From Macrotrachela quadricornifera (Eukaryota; Rotifera; Eurotatoria; Philodinida; Philodinidae): a stretch of 64,000 nt of DNA. Below the pieces are notes generated by a model. It searched no databases. It worked only from the letters and a program-made list of their open reading frames with translations, and had not been told where the DNA came from. Each line of letters starts with the position of its first letter. Within the stretch, counting starts at the first letter, position 1. The stretch lies in the NCBI GenBank assembly GCA_022393335.1, contig JAJEKB010000542.1, forward strand, positions 235,189 through 299,188, given 5' to 3'. Made by a program: the position numbers and the translations under genes. Below are positions 54,947-64,000 of this stretch, one piece after another.

Positions 54947-55418
54947 TTTTATAACTTAGTAAAATTATATTAAATAAATGAAAATATCTACAATGAAGGT
55001 TATATTTATATAAATGCGTCAAGTTATTGACGTAATGAGAAGAAAAAAAAACATGAGTAATTTCATTTGAATTACATCAGACGTTTTTCTTTTTCTTTCA
55101 TAAAATATACGAAATGCATCATTGAAATACAGATATTAAAATCTTACAAAATATTGGTTTGTTTTTTCTTAAATAAAATAAAATAATTTACAAATAAAAA
55201 AAATTATTATAAAAAAAAAATTCTATTTATATGAATTTTTTTAATATTTTACAAAATTTCCAACTAGAGGTCAGCAATGTATGATTTATAATATAGATTT
55301 ATATGAATGGTTAATTGACGAACAGCTAATCTCATGTTCTGTCATTCTTTCCCCACTTCTTCCCATATTTTAACAAAATTGAATTTATTTATTTACTTTC
55401 TTTTTTTTAAATTAAGAT
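54947..55418. promoter_or_regulatory. Bidirectional promoter region, EDF1 / PARP6-8
   Basis: The 472 bp between the two divergent start codons must hold both promoters. A slightly GC-richer patch lies at about 55310-55365; the remainder is AT-rich with A and T tracts. No specific factor site can be named from sequence alone. Confidence 0.45.
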
Positions 55419-62427
<7,009 letters not shown>

Positions 62428-63617
62428 TAAAATAAAGAACTATCTTATTGTGAATTCGGTTGTGATACATTCCTTTACTGTATTTTTTCCTATTTATACA
62501 AGATACGTTGTTAAATACGAAAGATTTCAATAAAATGAAATAATAAAATTTTAATATGTATTTTTTCTAAAAACAAATTTCTATTGTTGAAAAGAAAATA
62601 TTTTCATTAAAATATACCTTCAATTCTTTATTTTTCTTAATGCTCAAAAAGAGAAAAAACAAATACGTATTCCTTGGACAAACAAAAAACACCTTTTTCC
62701 ATTTTGATCTTTTCATCAGCTAATGCATAATGTTAATATCCAACAAAACGCGACATGAAAAGTTCTACAATTGTATATTATATTCCTTTTAACGCTCCAT
62801 CTTATAGCATATTTTGTTCTTTTTAATACTATATTATATAGCGAAAGAATGAAATGGGAAAAGGGGGTTTGTTTTTTGTTCAAAAAAAGTAGTTTTCTTT
62901 CACTATTTAAATGTACCATCCTAATGTAAAAATTAATTCAAAAAAAAAGTTTATCCTTGATATTCGTTAATTTAATAAGAAAAACAAAAATATTTTTTTT
63001 TATTAATACATAGAATCCATTTAAACGCAGCCTAAAAAAAGAGAAACATTATACATTAATAATTGCAATTTTAATGTACATTAAAAATTCATATATAAAT
63101 TGAAATAAAATAAAAAAAAGAAATTGTATACTTATTTTTAAACATTTCTTTTTATAACTGTAGGAAATAGTTTTATGGCATTTTAGTGCTATTTAGATCG
63201 TTGAATATAGGAGTAAAATTGAAAAGAAAAACAATTTTTATGAAGAGACTTGCCAATAAAATATAACCTTTTGAAAAATAAGGTAATACAACTCAAGTAA
63301 TATTGTTTATCTTTCTTCACTCTCGTATTTATTAGAAAATCCGTACAAATCCAAAGAGAAAAAAAAATCGTTATTAACATCTGCTCCTTTTCTTACTGCA
63401 TCTATTCAGTTATATATTTCTCTTCGTTATTTTTCTTATTCTTAAAAACTGTTTTTATAAAAAAAAAAATTCAAGTAGAAACTATCTAAAAGAAAGCCCA
63501 AAACGAGAAATGTCAATAGAAAAAAAAAAGTATTAGTCTTATTGCAAAAGTATAAAAACAATCTGAGTATAAAAAGAAAAAATTCCAAAGCTTTAACTTT
63601 ATATTTAATACATAACA
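62428..63617. other. Intergenic region, PARP6/8 to Rh transporter
   Basis: Contains the PARP6/8 3' end (AATAAA at about 62429 and 62531) and the promoter of the Rh gene. ORFs here are short shadows. No repeat or RNA gene seen. Confidence 0.5.
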
Positions 63618-64000
63618 ATGGCTAAATTTCGTTCATATATATTTTCAATAATATTACTTCTTTTTCAAATTTTATTTACATTTTTATTGGGTTTTCATAG
63701 TGAATATGAATATAGTCCAGTATCAAATGTTACAAATTTTGAAGATCCTCCACGTGGTCTTGTGGAATTTTATTATTCAATGTTTACTGATATACATATA
63801 ATGATGTTTATTGGTTTTGGATTTTTAATGACATTTTTACGTCGATATTCATTTTCAGCTGTTGCATTTAATTTTATTTTATGTGCATTTACATTAGAAT
63901 GGGCATTAATTATACGTGGTTATATATTTGATTGGGATTCAACAAATCAAAAATTTGCTATTGATGTACAAAGTTTAACAACAGCAGATTTTGTATCAGC
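63618..64000 (+). CDS. Rh-type ammonium transporter, N-terminal part (runs off window)
   Basis: The ATG at 63618 opens 127 codons without an intron before the window ends. MAKFRSYIFSIILLLFQILF forms TM1; a loop with an N-glycosylation site (SNVTNF) follows; then FYYSMFTDIHIMMFIGFGFL with MTFLRRYSFSAVAFNFILCA and EWALIIRGYIF. The DVH/DIHxMxFxGFGFLMTFL block is the signature of Rh glycoproteins (RhAG/RhBG/RhCG group), trimeric channels that pass ammonia and possibly CO2 across plasma membranes. It distinguishes Rh from Amt/MEP proteins. Which Rh subtype it is cannot be told from this part. Confidence 0.9.
   Translation, partial: MAKFRSYIFSIILLLFQILFTFLLGFHSEYEYSPVSNVTNFEDPPRGLVEFYYSMFTDIHIMMFIGFGFLMTFLRRYSFSAVAFNFILCAFTLEWALIIRGYIFDWDSTNQKFAIDVQSLTTADFVS

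Overview
The window looks like nuclear DNA from a small-genome, AT-rich invertebrate. Genes are split by many short introns (mostly 45-90 bp, GT..AG, with T-rich acceptors), codons end in A or T, and there are only a few long introns or gaps. The gene set is animal: muscle myosin, coronin-2, EDF1/MBF1, CNEP1R1, PARP6/8, Rh ammonium channel, Rel/NF-kB factors and an orphan rhodopsin-type GPCR. Gene density, intron style, FkbM and GPCR genes, and many small decayed transposons fit a bdelloid rotifer best, but that assignment is an inference. All multi-exon models below were built by hand from frame continuity and splice signals.

Layout, left to right. 14-611: the last four exons of a muscle myosin heavy chain (+). 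612-7485: a 6.9 kb gap holding three inverted-repeat or interspersed elements. 7486-14427: a six-exon gene (+) encoding JmjN, a JmjC fold without its iron ligands, and two RRMs; its 4.2 kb last intron carries a Foldback-like element with an exact 11-bp flanking duplication. 16035-18680: an FkbM-type methyltransferase (-). 20115-21000: a decayed MULE transposase (-). 25104-26932: a complete Rel-homology transcription factor (-). 28629-31235: a second, broken Rel-homology locus whose ankyrin part is still open (-). 31583-32509: a dead mariner with long palindromic arms.

35477-41080: coronin-2 (+), with two alternative phase-0 first exons and a long low-complexity linker. It converges on a membrane-anchored trypsin-like protease (41286-42425, -). 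45046-45987: a single-exon GPCR (+), converging on a PC-esterase of the PCED1 type (46550-48609, -). 49096-51303: a two-RRM coiled-coil protein (-) with a hAT transposase fragment in an intron. 53590-54018 (CNEP1R1) and 54408-54946 (EDF1/MBF1) lie in tandem on the minus strand. EDF1 is divergent from PARP6/8 (55419-62427, +). The 3.7 kb third intron of PARP6/8 contains a second Foldback-like element, a GC-rich non-autonomous hAT element nested in it with a perfect 8-bp target duplication, and another small hAT-like element. 63618-64000: the 5' end of an Rh-type ammonium transporter (+), cut by the window edge.

The most unusual items are the JmjN/pseudo-JmjC/2xRRM protein, the tandem Rel pair with one member decaying into a stand-alone ankyrin ORF, and the nested Foldback/hAT elements sitting inside introns of otherwise intact genes.
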